The notes beneath the pieces were generated by a model. That model saw nothing but the letters and a program-made list of their open reading frames with translations. It had not been told where the DNA came from and did no database searches. A stretch of DNA of 50,576 nucleotides from Paludibacteraceae bacterium (GTDB taxonomy: Bacteria; Bacteroidota; Bacteroidia; Bacteroidales; Paludibacteraceae): the NCBI GenBank assembly GCA_024401565.1, contig JAKSKU010000018.1, positions 1 to 50,576 of the forward strand. Reading direction: 5' to 3'. The translations under genes were made by a program, and so were the position numbers. Below are positions 42,424 through 50,576 of this stretch, one piece after another; position 1 is the first letter of the stretch, and every line of letters starts with the position of its first letter.

Positions 42424-43515
42424 ATGCAAGAGATCAAACTACAGATTGGCTGTCTACTACTATCTATTTACATCATCGTGAGATACTCACGTCTGTCTAA
42501 ATTTCTAGGAATAGAAAAATCACGCATTTTTGAAAGGCTTTCGTTTTTTGCCATCATCGAGCTATGTTTTGACGCTGCCACCGCCTACTCGGTCAACCAC
42601 ATCGGGACAATACCGCCTTTGGTGAATGACATCCTTCATTGGGGCTTCTTTCTATCGTTGATCGGATTCTGCTACTGCATATTGGAATACTTCTACTTAT
42701 CCGTACACGTCAACCCGAAAAATCGCAACAAAGTGTTCATCCCGCTCTTTGTAGTCGGAGCTATATTGGTGACGGCGACTATGCCATACATACATTATAT
42801 AAAGGGGGACAACACAAGCTACTCCATGGGCATTCCCGTATATGTCTGCTTTGGAGTTGTGGCATGCACCATCATCGAGACTCTCATCGAGCTTTATAGG
42901 AATTGGAGCGTCATAGAAAACAGGGAAAGGGCCAACGCCACAGTGGTGTTTATGTCGACGCTGATAATATCCACCATACAGTTGATTTTTCCGCAGGCTT
43001 TGTTCTCCTCACTTGTGCCATTGTTCATTCTTGTGTCAGCCTACATCAACCAGGAAGACCCTGTATCACTCTATCTTCAAGCAAAGCAGGATGAGCTTCA
43101 AAACGAGCTGGAGAAGATCAATATCCAACTGTCGAAAAACAAAGCAAAGGAAACAAAACAAGAAACGTCTACAGATCAAATCACAATCACAGGGACAACA
43201 CAAGAGAATGTGACGCTGTCGCCATCTGATTTTCTTTTTGCAGAGGCTGAAGGCAACTACATATCCATCTATTTCAAGAAAGACGGGAAAGCAGAAAGAC
43301 GACAACTTAGACAGACAATGAAACAGCTAGCTTTTGAATTGGAGGAATATCCCAGAATAATGCGTATACACCGCGCTTTTCTTGTAAATCTCGACCAGAT
43401 ATCACGCGTAGATGGCAATAGTCAAGGATACAGGCTCAAAATAGACGGCTACGATGGCGAGATACCGGTGTCAAGAGGCTATATAGCTGATTTTAACGAA
43501 GCTATAGCGAGCTAG
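42424..43515 (+). CDS. Membrane-bound LytTR-domain regulator
   Basis: The 363-residue protein has about seven membrane helices in residues 1-205. A charged coiled-coil linker (QAKQDELQNELEKINIQLSK, about 215-245) follows, then a LytTR DNA-binding domain (about 250-360). The LytTR part shows LSPSDFLFAEAEGNYISIYF, RRQLRQTMKQLAFEL, IMRIHRAFLVNLDQISRVDG and IPVSRGYIADFNEAI. It is thus a one-component sensor and regulator in the inner membrane, without a receiver or kinase domain. The ligand is unknown. The BACON lipoprotein gene downstream, whose promoter region has repeats, is a reasonable target (inference). Confidence 0.9.
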   Translation: MQEIKLQIGCLLLSIYIIVRYSRLSKFLGIEKSRIFERLSFFAIIELCFDAATAYSVNHIGTIPPLVNDILHWGFFLSLIGFCYCILEYFYLSVHVNPKNRNKVFIPLFVVGAILVTATMPYIHYIKGDNTSYSMGIPVYVCFGVVACTIIETLIELYRNWSVIENRERANATVVFMSTLIISTIQLIFPQALFSSLVPLFILVSAYINQEDPVSLYLQAKQDELQNELEKINIQLSKNKAKETKQETSTDQITITGTTQENVTLSPSDFLFAEAEGNYISIYFKKDGKAERRQLRQTMKQLAFELEEYPRIMRIHRAFLVNLDQISRVDGNSQGYRLKIDGYDGEIPVSRGYIADFNEAIAS

Positions 43516-43535
43516 TGACGTTGTGCATACGTCAC
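43515..43535. promoter_or_regulatory. Inverted repeat GTGACGT/ACGTCAC after the LytTR gene
   Basis: A perfect 7-bp inverted repeat overlaps the LytTR stop codon. The TGTGCAT in its loop recurs at 43541-43547, giving direct repeats 19 bp apart upstream of the BACON gene promoter. No T run follows, so an operator is more likely than a terminator. Confidence 0.4.
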
Positions 43536-43600
43536 AAAACTGTGCATTTCATCACTTATCAATGCGAATAATCACATATATCCTCAGTCTGTCCCAATAA

Positions 43601-43632
43601 TTTGGCGAGCCCCCAAATACGCCGTAATATTG
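43601..43632 (+). promoter_or_regulatory. Promoter of the BACON lipoprotein gene
   Basis: TTTG (43601-43604), 20 nt and TAATATTG (43625-43632) match the consensus with one change in the -7 box. It supports the downstream start codon at 43674 for this gene. Confidence 0.52.
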
Positions 43633-43670
43633 CAATCGGAAATAAGTTAACACAAAATCAAAACCGATTG
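43633..43670. promoter_or_regulatory. Inverted repeat spanning the BACON gene leader
   Basis: CAATCGG (43633-43639) and CCGATTG (43664-43670) pair over 7 bp, with a 24-nt gap. The left arm is at the expected transcription start and the right arm ends 3 nt before the ATG, so it could be an operator or a ribosome-blocking stem. Confidence 0.42.
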
Positions 43671-43673
43671 TTT

Positions 43674-44033
43674 ATGAAACGTTATTTTATCTATTTAGCC
43701 ATCGCGCTAACGTCATTATTATCTTTCAATAGCTGTTGCTGTGAAGACGCTGACTCAGACGACTACGACACTCATTATGTAGACATGCTCGACACATACA
43801 AAAGCACGGAAAGAAAATACAAATTCTTCTCCAACGGAGACTGGTACGTGGAGAGTGATTCTGAATGGTGCCAGCCACAGAGATGGCATGGACACTACGG
43901 GCACCACACCCTGCGCATCAACATCGAAAAAAACCGCACTGGAGAAAAAAGAGAAGCAAAAATTTACATCATTAATAATTGTTCTGATGAGGAGATCGTG
44001 ACGATCTATATCAGCCAACCAAGCCGACGTTAG
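43674..44033 (+). CDS. BACON-domain lipoprotein
   Basis: From the ATG at 43674 the product has 119 residues. I chose this start because it begins a proper signal (MKRYFIYLAIALTSLLSFNS) with a lipobox at Cys21, and the earlier in-frame ATG at 43602 lies inside the promoter. After CCCEDADSDDYD comes a BACON-like beta domain: YKFFSNGDWYVESDSEWCQ, LRINIEKNRTGEKREAKIYI and EEIVTIYISQPSR. BACON domains are frequent in Bacteroidota surface proteins and are thought to bind glycans or mucin. Here it stands nearly alone, which is unusual since BACON is mostly an accessory domain. Confidence 0.8.
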   Translation: MKRYFIYLAIALTSLLSFNSCCCEDADSDDYDTHYVDMLDTYKSTERKYKFFSNGDWYVESDSEWCQPQRWHGHYGHHTLRINIEKNRTGEKREAKIYIINNCSDEEIVTIYISQPSRR

Positions 44034-44056
44034 GACAAAATTTCTTCTATTATCCC

Positions 44057-44088
44057 AAAGTTCTGTGCTCTCACGCACAGAACTTTTT
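44057..44088 (+). terminator. Intrinsic terminator after the BACON lipoprotein gene
   Basis: AAAGTTCTGTGC and GCACAGAACTTT form a 12-bp stem with a six-base loop and a short T run. It separates this gene from the efflux operon. Confidence 0.82.
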
Positions 44089-44182
44089 AATGCTCAAGAA
44101 AAAAAAGCGAAAACTATTCCAGTAGCGAAAGTTTTAAAAAATGTTAATTTTCATTTTTTACAGCATTATTTTGAAAACTTAT

Positions 44183-44213
44183 TTTGTTTTTTGAGTTTTC
44201 TAAGATAATTTTG
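44183..44213 (+). promoter_or_regulatory. Promoter of the TetR/efflux operon
   Basis: TTTG (44183-44186), 19 nt and TAATTTTGC (from 44206) are a full match, 36 nt before the TetR ATG. No strong palindromic operator is evident, though AAAACT..AGTTTT flank sequence further upstream (44108-44134). Confidence 0.7.
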
Positions 44214-44249
44214 CATTGTAATTATAAAGAGTATTAAAGTCACTAAAAT

Positions 44250-44891
44250 ATGAGTTTGATAGATTCAATAATTGATACATCTACCAAGTTATTTGAACGT
44301 CATGGTATAAAGGAAGTCAAAATGGATGACATCTCTTCTGCCCTTGGCATATCAAAACGAACTCTTTACGAAACAGTACAAAGTCGCGACGAGCTTATCA
44401 AGCTTTGCTGCAAACATTATGCAAATCAGCTTAAGGAGCAGTTTGAGACTGTTGTCAACAAAGACTACAACTCTACATTCGAACGTATTCTTAGCTTGAA
44501 TGAAATCTTCATCAGGCATGTCCACAACTCTCATAAATCTTTTTTGGATGAGGTAAAGAAAAACGCACAATGTGATCCAAACAAAAAGGAGCATAAGGAA
44601 CTTCAGCTCGAATATTTCGAGCGTTTGTTAACGGAAGGACAAGCAGCAAAAGATGGCAGATTGCCGGAAATTGATCCTGGTCTTAAACCGGACATCATGT
44701 CGAGACTTCTTGTGTTGCAATTGAGAGCAATCGCAGAACAAGATGTCTTTGACTATTCAAGACAATCATTTTTTGAAGTTTACAGCACTTCATGGAAAAT
44801 ATTCATGCGCGGAATCGCAACAGAATATGGAAAGAAGGTTATTGATGCCTGGATAGCAAACGAACAAAAAAACGTCAAGACAACTTTATAA
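44250..44891 (+). CDS. TetR/AcrR family transcriptional regulator
   Basis: The 213-residue protein has the N-terminal TetR helix-turn-helix (about 8-54): IDTSTKLFERHGIKEVKMDD, then ISSALGISKRTLYETVQSRDEL. The rest is a helical ligand-binding and dimer domain with no clear family signature. It is the first gene of the operon with TolC, adaptor and RND pump genes, 25 nt before tolC, so it likely represses its own operon until a pump substrate binds (inference). Confidence 0.93.
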   Translation: MSLIDSIIDTSTKLFERHGIKEVKMDDISSALGISKRTLYETVQSRDELIKLCCKHYANQLKEQFETVVNKDYNSTFERILSLNEIFIRHVHNSHKSFLDEVKKNAQCDPNKKEHKELQLEYFERLLTEGQAAKDGRLPEIDPGLKPDIMSRLLVLQLRAIAEQDVFDYSRQSFFEVYSTSWKIFMRGIATEYGKKVIDAWIANEQKNVKTTL

Positions 44892-44916
44892 AAGAAATAA
44901 AAAAGAATATCAAAAT

Positions 44917-46392
44917 ATGAAACGAATCACACTTTCAGCCGCAGCATTAATCGCAATGCTTAGTGCCACTCCTGAGATCGTGGCACAGGGCACAGAAAGC
45001 ACGCAGAACGCGACTACTACCGCACAACAAGACAAAAAAATGAGTTTGTCGCTACAAGACGCCATCAACTACGCTCTTGAGCACAACCGTGAGTTGAAGA
45101 ACGCTTCTCTTGATGTACAAAAGGCAGAGATGCAGCGTTGGCAAACTATCGCCCAGATGCTTCCTCAGATTGACGCGTCTCTAACTTATGTTAACATGTT
45201 GAACCAAGAGCTTGACATGAGCAGTTTGGCGGCTACAGCACCCGTAGACACGGCAGCTTTGTCTAAAATGTTGTCAGCTGATCCTAATGATAAAGATCTA
45301 AATGATCTTAATCGCAAAATGACAAAAATCGAAAACAGCAAGGGCTACCTTCAAATGCAATCATACGAACCCACTAAAATGAATGACTACGGACAGCTTG
45401 GCATTTCTGTGTCTGCAGGTCTTTCAGCACAGGGAATCATCGGTGCTCAGATGCAGCGTATTGCTAAGGAGATTTCTGAAATCAATGTTCAGAAAAGCCA
45501 GCAAGAGACTAAATATCAAGTTGAGTCGACATATACTACTATCCTTGCTTTAGAGGAAACAGTTCGTCTACTTGAGACAAATATGGAGAACCTAGAGAAA
45601 ATGAAATCTATGACAGAGAATGCTGTCAAGGCTGGCGTCGCAGAACAGAATGATGCCAATCAGATTTCAATTCAAGTTGCTTCCATGAAGAGCGCAGTCA
45701 ACACAACTAAACGTCAGATTGAGTCTCTTTACAATGCTTTGATTCTAAACATGGGTGCAGACAGCGATGTGGAAATCACCCTAACTCAGAAACTTGATGA
45801 AGTGGTCAATGCAGGAACAATTATAGAATTGGTAAGTTCAAATCTTGACTTGAACCAGAATCTTGACTACCAGATGCTTTCAAAGAGTACTGAAATCACA
45901 GACAAACAAAAGCAGATGGCAGTTGCCGCATTCTTCCCAACAGTTGGTGTTCAGTACAACTACGCAAAAAAGAATTATTTCGAGGCAGAAAAGAACTTTG
46001 ACATGTCGCCAAAGCACACAATTGCAGCAGCGATCAATGTGCCAATCTTCTCATCAGGAAAGAGAACATGTGCTGTCAAGGAGGCTAAGATTGCACAGAT
46101 CGAGCAGGCTAACACTGTAGAGAACGCTGAGGTTGGTCTTAAGATTCAGGAGAAACAGTTGAAATACAACTTGACTTCAGCATTTGAGAACTACAACATC
46201 CAGAAGGACAACATTCAGGTTATGACTTCTGTATTCAACAGCTACGGAGAGAAGTTCAAGTATGGACGTGCATCAAGTATGGATGTGACAAATTCAAGTA
46301 TCAATTTGACTCAAGCTCAGTCTAACTATATCAACTCTGTGCTTGAGATGGTAAACGCAAACATCGAGCTAAAGAAGCTCCTTAACAAGTAA
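44917..46392 (+). CDS. TolC-family outer membrane efflux protein
   Basis: The 491-residue protein has a signal peptide (cut after PEIVAQ) and the two repeated helical halves of TolC-type channels. Visible are LSLQDAINYALEHNRELKNASLDVQKAEMQ at the start, seen as LSLQDAINYALEHNRELKNA, and LEETVRLLETNMENLEKMKS. The second half has ATAAF-like MAVAAFFPTVGVQYNYA, AAINVPIFSSGKRTCAV and YGRASSMDVTNSSINLTQAQ. It forms the exit duct through the outer membrane for the adjoining RND pump. It starts 25 nt after TetR and ends 22 nt before the adaptor gene. Confidence 0.95.
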   Translation: MKRITLSAAALIAMLSATPEIVAQGTESTQNATTTAQQDKKMSLSLQDAINYALEHNRELKNASLDVQKAEMQRWQTIAQMLPQIDASLTYVNMLNQELDMSSLAATAPVDTAALSKMLSADPNDKDLNDLNRKMTKIENSKGYLQMQSYEPTKMNDYGQLGISVSAGLSAQGIIGAQMQRIAKEISEINVQKSQQETKYQVESTYTTILALEETVRLLETNMENLEKMKSMTENAVKAGVAEQNDANQISIQVASMKSAVNTTKRQIESLYNALILNMGADSDVEITLTQKLDEVVNAGTIIELVSSNLDLNQNLDYQMLSKSTEITDKQKQMAVAAFFPTVGVQYNYAKKNYFEAEKNFDMSPKHTIAAAINVPIFSSGKRTCAVKEAKIAQIEQANTVENAEVGLKIQEKQLKYNLTSAFENYNIQKDNIQVMTSVFNSYGEKFKYGRASSMDVTNSSINLTQAQSNYINSVLEMVNANIELKKLLNK

Positions 46393-46414
46393 AAACAAAA
46401 AAGATATATAAATT

Positions 46415-47455
46415 ATGTACAGAAAATCACTCATTTTCTTAGCAGCCGGCATGATCGCTCTTTCTTCATGTGGCAAAAAAGACAACGCAAAGTCACAGGG
46501 CGACAGTGCTGTTGTCGATTCAGTAGAGGCTCAGATTGTACGCACAGGTTTGGTGGAGAAGCGCCAGATCGAGCGTAAGCTTCAGTGTTCAGCTGTCCTT
46601 GACGGTTGGGAGACAGTAGCTGTTTCACCTTCAGTCACAGGTATCATCGAGAAAATCAACAAGGAGATCGGTGACAGAGTAAGTGCAGGCGAGATCGTTG
46701 TCCGCATGGATCAGACTCAGCTTAACCAGGCCAAGCTAGCCTATGCTAACATCTCTACTGAGATGCAGCGTATGGAGGCTCTTCTTGCTGGTGGTAACAC
46801 TACTCAGCAGCAGTACGACGCTCTTAAGCTTCAGATGGATCAGGCAAAGCAGAACCTTGACTTCCTTCAGAAGAACACTTATTTCAAGGCTGAGCTATCT
46901 GGTGTGATCGCAGAGAAAAACTACGAGAGCGGTGAGCTTTACAACGGTGCTCGTCCAATCTACTCTATCAAGCAGACTAATGTACTAAAAGCTTTGGTTG
47001 CAATTCCAGAGTCGTACATTCCAGCAATCAAGAAGGGACAGAAGATGGTGTTCACTTCAGACATATACCCAGGCAAGGAGTTCACTGGTATCATCGACGT
47101 CGTTTACCCAACAGTAGACGCTTCGACACACACATTCCAGGTTAAAGTTAAGATTGCTAACGGAGCCAACGCACTTCGTCCAGGTATGTATGTTAAGACA
47201 GTTCTTGGAGTTGGTAAGACAGAGACAATGCTTGTCCCTTACATGTCAGTGCTTAAGCTTGTAGGTTCAAACAACCGTTATATGTTCCTTGCTCAGCCTG
47301 ATGGCACAGCAAAGAGAGTCGACGTTACTCTTGGCGACAGATTCGACGACATGGTTGAGATCATCTCGGATGAAGTGAAATCAGGTGATATTGTAGTGAC
47401 TTCAGGTCAGGGACGCTTGATTGACGGAAGCGCCATTAATATCGTTAACGACTAA
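46415..47455 (+). CDS. RND efflux periplasmic adaptor lipoprotein
   Basis: The 346-residue protein has a lipobox (MIALSSC), so it is anchored in the inner membrane and reaches the periplasm. The lipoyl half-motifs (VSPSVTGIIEKINKEIGDRV, GDRVSAGEIVVRMDQTQL and YFKAELSGVIAEKNYESGEL) flank a short helical hairpin. A beta-barrel (VVYPTVDASTHTFQVKVKI, ALRPGMYVKTVLG) and a membrane-proximal domain (VTSGQGRLIDGSAINIV) follow. It links the RND pump to the TolC channel. It lies 23 nt before the pump gene. Confidence 0.95.
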   Translation: MYRKSLIFLAAGMIALSSCGKKDNAKSQGDSAVVDSVEAQIVRTGLVEKRQIERKLQCSAVLDGWETVAVSPSVTGIIEKINKEIGDRVSAGEIVVRMDQTQLNQAKLAYANISTEMQRMEALLAGGNTTQQQYDALKLQMDQAKQNLDFLQKNTYFKAELSGVIAEKNYESGELYNGARPIYSIKQTNVLKALVAIPESYIPAIKKGQKMVFTSDIYPGKEFTGIIDVVYPTVDASTHTFQVKVKIANGANALRPGMYVKTVLGVGKTETMLVPYMSVLKLVGSNNRYMFLAQPDGTAKRVDVTLGDRFDDMVEIISDEVKSGDIVVTSGQGRLIDGSAINIVND

Positions 47456-47478
47456 TTAATTAAGCTACTTATTCAGCT

Positions 47479-50400
47479 ATGAGTATATTTAAAACGGCGA
47501 TTGACAAGCCGATAACAACATCGCTCATCTTTATTGCGGTGATGGTGTTAGGTATCTTCTCTTTCAAGAAGCTGCCTATCGACCAGTTCCCTGAGATGGA
47601 GCCTCCATTCGTCTGCGTAATGACCGCATACCCTGGTGCCAACGCCAGTGAGGTGGAGACAAACGTGACGAAGGTCATGGAGAATACACTTAACTCTGTG
47701 GATGGACTAAAGACATTGACATCAACAAGTAAGGATAATATCTCACTTGTTGCCATGGAGTTTGAGTGGGGATCTGAACTAGACGAAGCGGTGAACGATA
47801 TCCGTTCATTCGTGGACATGGTAAAAGACAACTTGCCTGATGGAACAAGTACACCACTCGTTATCAAGTTCTCTACAAGCTCAATGCCTATCATCCAGTA
47901 TATGATTCAGGCCAAAGAGTCGTATCCAGGACTTGAGAAATATCTAAACGACGTCGTGGTTCCACAGCTTAACCACGTCGACCAGATCGGTAATATCACA
48001 CTGAGTGGTGAGCCTGAGCGTCGCATATACGTGGATATCGACCAGAACCAGCTTGACGCATACGCAATCTCATTGGAGCAGGTTGGTCAGGCAGTGGCAG
48101 GCAACAACCTCAACCTTTCGAGTGGTACTGTAAAGATGAACAAAGAGCAGTATGCACTTGAGGTTCGTAGTGAATATGCGGAGAGTAAAGAGATTGAGAA
48201 CATCGTCGTTACAACAACAGCAGACGGCAAGACAATCTACATCCGTGATATCGCCACTGTAAAAGATACAATCAAAGACCTTACTTTGGAAGAGAAGGTT
48301 AACGGACAAGACGCCGTTCGTTTGATTGTAACAAAACAGACTGGTGGTAACACAGTACAGATCTGTACAGACGTCAAGAAAGAGGTTGAGAAGATCAAGA
48401 AGGTACTTCCTTCAGATATTCAGTTCAACCTACTATACGACTCTTCAAGAGATATCGTAAACGCTATCAACTCACTTGAGGAATCAATCATGTATGCGTT
48501 GTGCTTCGTGGTGCTTGTGGTATTGTTCTTCCTTGGAAAATGGAGAGCAGCGATCATCGTCGGTATCACAATCCCGATCTCATTGCTCGTATCCTTCATC
48601 TACTTGTTGGGTGCAGACAGTTCAATCAACATCATCTCACTATGTTCATTGACAATCGCAGTCGGAATGGTGGTGGATGACGCGATTGTGGTGCTTGAGA
48701 ACATTTCTACTCATATCCAGAGAGGAAGTTCACCTCGTGAGGCATCTATCTACGCGACAAATGAGGTTTGGGTATCCGTTATCGCAACTACACTCGTAAT
48801 CTGTGCGGTATTCGTTCCGCTTACAATGGTAACAGGTATCGCAGGTATCTTGTTTAAGGAGCTTGGTTGGATTGTGACAATAAGTTGTTGTACATCTACC
48901 GTCGTTGCCATCTCACTGACTCCAATGCTTTGCTCAAAACTGTTGAAGAACAAACCAGTTCACATTGAGAACGGAGTACTAATTGAAGAAGAGGTAAAAG
49001 ACAACTGGTACCAGAGAACAGTTGTAAAAGCTCTTGACAGGGTTGACGCATTCTACGCTAACGTTCTTCGTTGGTGTTTGACACACAAGAAGATTACAAT
49101 GCTTGGAGCAATCGCATTCTTCGTGATCTCACTTATTCCAATGATGACAGGAATGATCGGTACAAACTTTATCTCTAACCAGGATAACGGACGTCTATCA
49201 GTCAAGGTTGAGTTGCAGCAGGGTAACCGTGTAGAAGAGACTGCCAAGATCGCACGTAAGATCGAGCACGACTTCGAGGCTGCATTCCCAGAAGAGATCC
49301 GATTGATCAACACAACTTGTGGATCAAACGACGAGGCTGGTCTTGGAGCGTTGTTTACACAAACAACAAACAACAAGATCGAGATGCGTGTAATTTGTAC
49401 TCGTAAGGCAGAGCGTTCAGTGACTATCGACGAGATTGCAGAGAAGCTACGTCAGATTCTTAGCAAATATCCAGAGATCATCACATACAAGGCAGAAAAC
49501 CAAGGAGGTTTCGGTGGTCAGGGTGGTCAGACTGTAGATATCGAAATCTACGGTTATGAGTTCGACGCCACAAGCCAATACGCATACGCACTAAAGGACA
49601 TCATCGAGAAGAACGTAGCTGGAGCCCGTGACGTTGACATCAGCCGTGAGAAAGACCGTCCAGAGTTGAAAATCATTGTCGACAAGGAAAAAGCATCTAA
49701 GCTTGGTCTTAATTCAGCAACAATATCTTCATATGTACGTAACCGTGTAAATGGTATGAACGCCGGACTTCTTAAGGAAGACGGTGATGAGTACAACATC
49801 CTTGTCCGTTTGAAGGAAGAAAACCGTAATTCACTATCATTGATCAACGACCTTACTATCCCAACTATGATGGGAAGAGTTAAGCTAAGTGAAATCGCTA
49901 AAGTTGAGGAGTTCTGGTCACCACCACAGATTGAGCGTAAGAGCCGTCAGCGTTGTTTGACTATGAAGATTACACCATTCAACACTTCACTAGGAGAGCT
50001 TGCTGTTGAAATTCAGAAAGTGGTCGACAAGTCAGAAGTTCCAGCAGGATGTTCTGTCATGTTGTCTGGTGCATATGAAGACCAGCAGGAGTCGTTCCAG
50101 GATATGGGTATGCTATTGGCACTAATCGTGTTCCTTGTATACGTGGTTATGGCATCTCAGTTTGAGTCGCTTGCTAAGCCATTCATGATCATGATGGCCG
50201 TACCGTTCGCGATCTCAGGAACTATCATCGCATTGCTTGTAACAAACACATACTTGGATATGATCGGTATGCTAGGTATCATCATGTTGGTGGGTATCGT
50301 AGTAAAGAACGGTATCGTGCTTGTGGACTATATCGACTTGATGCGTGACCGTGGCTACGAGCTTAACGAGGCTATCGCATTGTCAGGACAGAGCCGTCTA

Positions 50401-50576
50401 CGTCCGGTATTGATGACAGCCGCAACAACAGTGTTGGGTATGATCCCAATGACATTGAGTAAGGCTGAAGGATCTGAGATGTGGGTATCAATGGGTATCG
50501 TCGTAATCGGTGGTATTTGTGTGTCAACATTGGTAACACTAATCGTTGTGCCTGTACTTTACGGTATCATGAGCCG
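47479..50576 (+). CDS. RND efflux pump permease, 3' end outside window
   Basis: The frame is open from ATG 47479 to the right edge, 1032 codons. The usual length is about 1030-1060 residues, so only the last few are missing. The start MSIFKTAIDKPITTSLIFIA is typical of HAE1-type pumps. The proton-relay Asp pair is in VGMVVDDAIVVLENI (Asp400, Asp401), and the partner Lys is in GIVVKNGIVLVDYIDLM. LRPVLMTAATTVLGMIPM marks the conserved TM11 region. It uses the proton gradient to push drugs or other compounds through the adaptor and TolC. Substrates cannot be predicted. Confidence 0.96.
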   Translation, partial: MSIFKTAIDKPITTSLIFIAVMVLGIFSFKKLPIDQFPEMEPPFVCVMTAYPGANASEVETNVTKVMENTLNSVDGLKTLTSTSKDNISLVAMEFEWGSELDEAVNDIRSFVDMVKDNLPDGTSTPLVIKFSTSSMPIIQYMIQAKESYPGLEKYLNDVVVPQLNHVDQIGNITLSGEPERRIYVDIDQNQLDAYAISLEQVGQAVAGNNLNLSSGTVKMNKEQYALEVRSEYAESKEIENIVVTTTADGKTIYIRDIATVKDTIKDLTLEEKVNGQDAVRLIVTKQTGGNTVQICTDVKKEVEKIKKVLPSDIQFNLLYDSSRDIVNAINSLEESIMYALCFVVLVVLFFLGKWRAAIIVGITIPISLLVSFIYLLGADSSINIISLCSLTIAVGMVVDDAIVVLENISTHIQRGSSPREASIYATNEVWVSVIATTLVICAVFVPLTMVTGIAGILFKELGWIVTISCCTSTVVAISLTPMLCSKLLKNKPVHIENGVLIEEEVKDNWYQRTVVKALDRVDAFYANVLRWCLTHKKITMLGAIAFFVISLIPMMTGMIGTNFISNQDNGRLSVKVELQQGNRVEETAKIARKIEHDFEAAFPEEIRLINTTCGSNDEAGLGALFTQTTNNKIEMRVICTRKAERSVTIDEIAEKLRQILSKYPEIITYKAENQGGFGGQGGQTVDIEIYGYEFDATSQYAYALKDIIEKNVAGARDVDISREKDRPELKIIVDKEKASKLGLNSATISSYVRNRVNGMNAGLLKEDGDEYNILVRLKEENRNSLSLINDLTIPTMMGRVKLSEIAKVEEFWSPPQIERKSRQRCLTMKITPFNTSLGELAVEIQKVVDKSEVPAGCSVMLSGAYEDQQESFQDMGMLLALIVFLVYVVMASQFESLAKPFMIMMAVPFAISGTIIALLVTNTYLDMIGMLGIIMLVGIVVKNGIVLVDYIDLMRDRGYELNEAIALSGQSRLRPVLMTAATTVLGMIPMTLSKAEGSEMWVSMGIVVIGGICVSTLVTLIVVPVLYGIMS

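Noticed and set aside
43602-43673. Longer start for the BACON lipoprotein
   Set aside because: The extra 24 codons cover the predicted promoter, and the signal peptide and lipobox begin properly at 43674.

Overview
The window reads as a chromosomal segment of a Bacteroidota bacterium, most likely of the order Bacteroidales. The evidence is a PorP/SprF protein and a CotH-type cargo with a type IX secretion (T9SS) sorting tail, a fused SecDF, a short primary sigma factor of the sigma-ABfr type, BACON and DUF3127 domains, and a tmRNA whose tag reads GENNYALAA. Many genes have the Bacteroides-type promoter TTTG-N19-21-TAnnTTTG, and the sigma factor expected to read it lies in the same window. No complete prophage, transposon or CRISPR array is visible. 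Genus cannot be settled from the sequence.

Layout. 1-2527 (-): 5' part of a large secreted Ig-like-domain protein that runs off the left edge. 2.98-7.25 kb: winged-helix protein (+), M42 aminopeptidase, PorP/SprF protein and an initiating sugar-phosphate transferase (all -). 7.4-11.7 kb (-): lipoprotein, ABC-F ATPase and M13 peptidase in one unit. 12.0-15.0 kb (-): SecDF. 15.4-18.1 kb (-): kdsA, DUF3109 protein and M16 peptidase operon. 18.2-24.1 kb (-): BASS-type transporter, tmRNA, KilA-N protein, radical SAM protein with a COG2509-type flavoprotein, and rpoD. 24.1-28.1 kb: serine acetyltransferase (-), then a tyrosine-rich lipoprotein and a two-gene membrane unit (+). 28.4-33.9 kb (-): his leader peptide and attenuator, hisG, hisD, hisC, a DUF3127 SSB-like protein, nth and purC. 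34-42.2 kb (-): CotH-type T9SS cargo, MerR-like regulator, OmpA with TSP3 repeats, patatin with outer-membrane barrel. 42.4-50.6 kb (+): LytTR membrane regulator, BACON lipoprotein, then TetR-TolC-adaptor-RND efflux operon cut by the right edge.

Working together. Much of the window builds the cell envelope: T9SS parts and cargo, Kdo synthesis, polysaccharide initiation, Sec translocation, OmpA and drug efflux. The most striking regulatory structure is upstream of hisG. A leader ORF of 29 codons contains six His codons within eight, followed by a strong intrinsic terminator, which is a classic histidine attenuator. Because hisGDC continue with gaps of 30 nt or less into an SSB-like gene, nth and purC, this attenuator may also govern DNA-repair and purine genes.

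The intergenic regions carry two families of short dispersed repeats: an element of about 80 bp ending in CAATCCTCA..TGAGGACA, and AGAGACG..CGTCTCT palindromes that in places serve as terminators.
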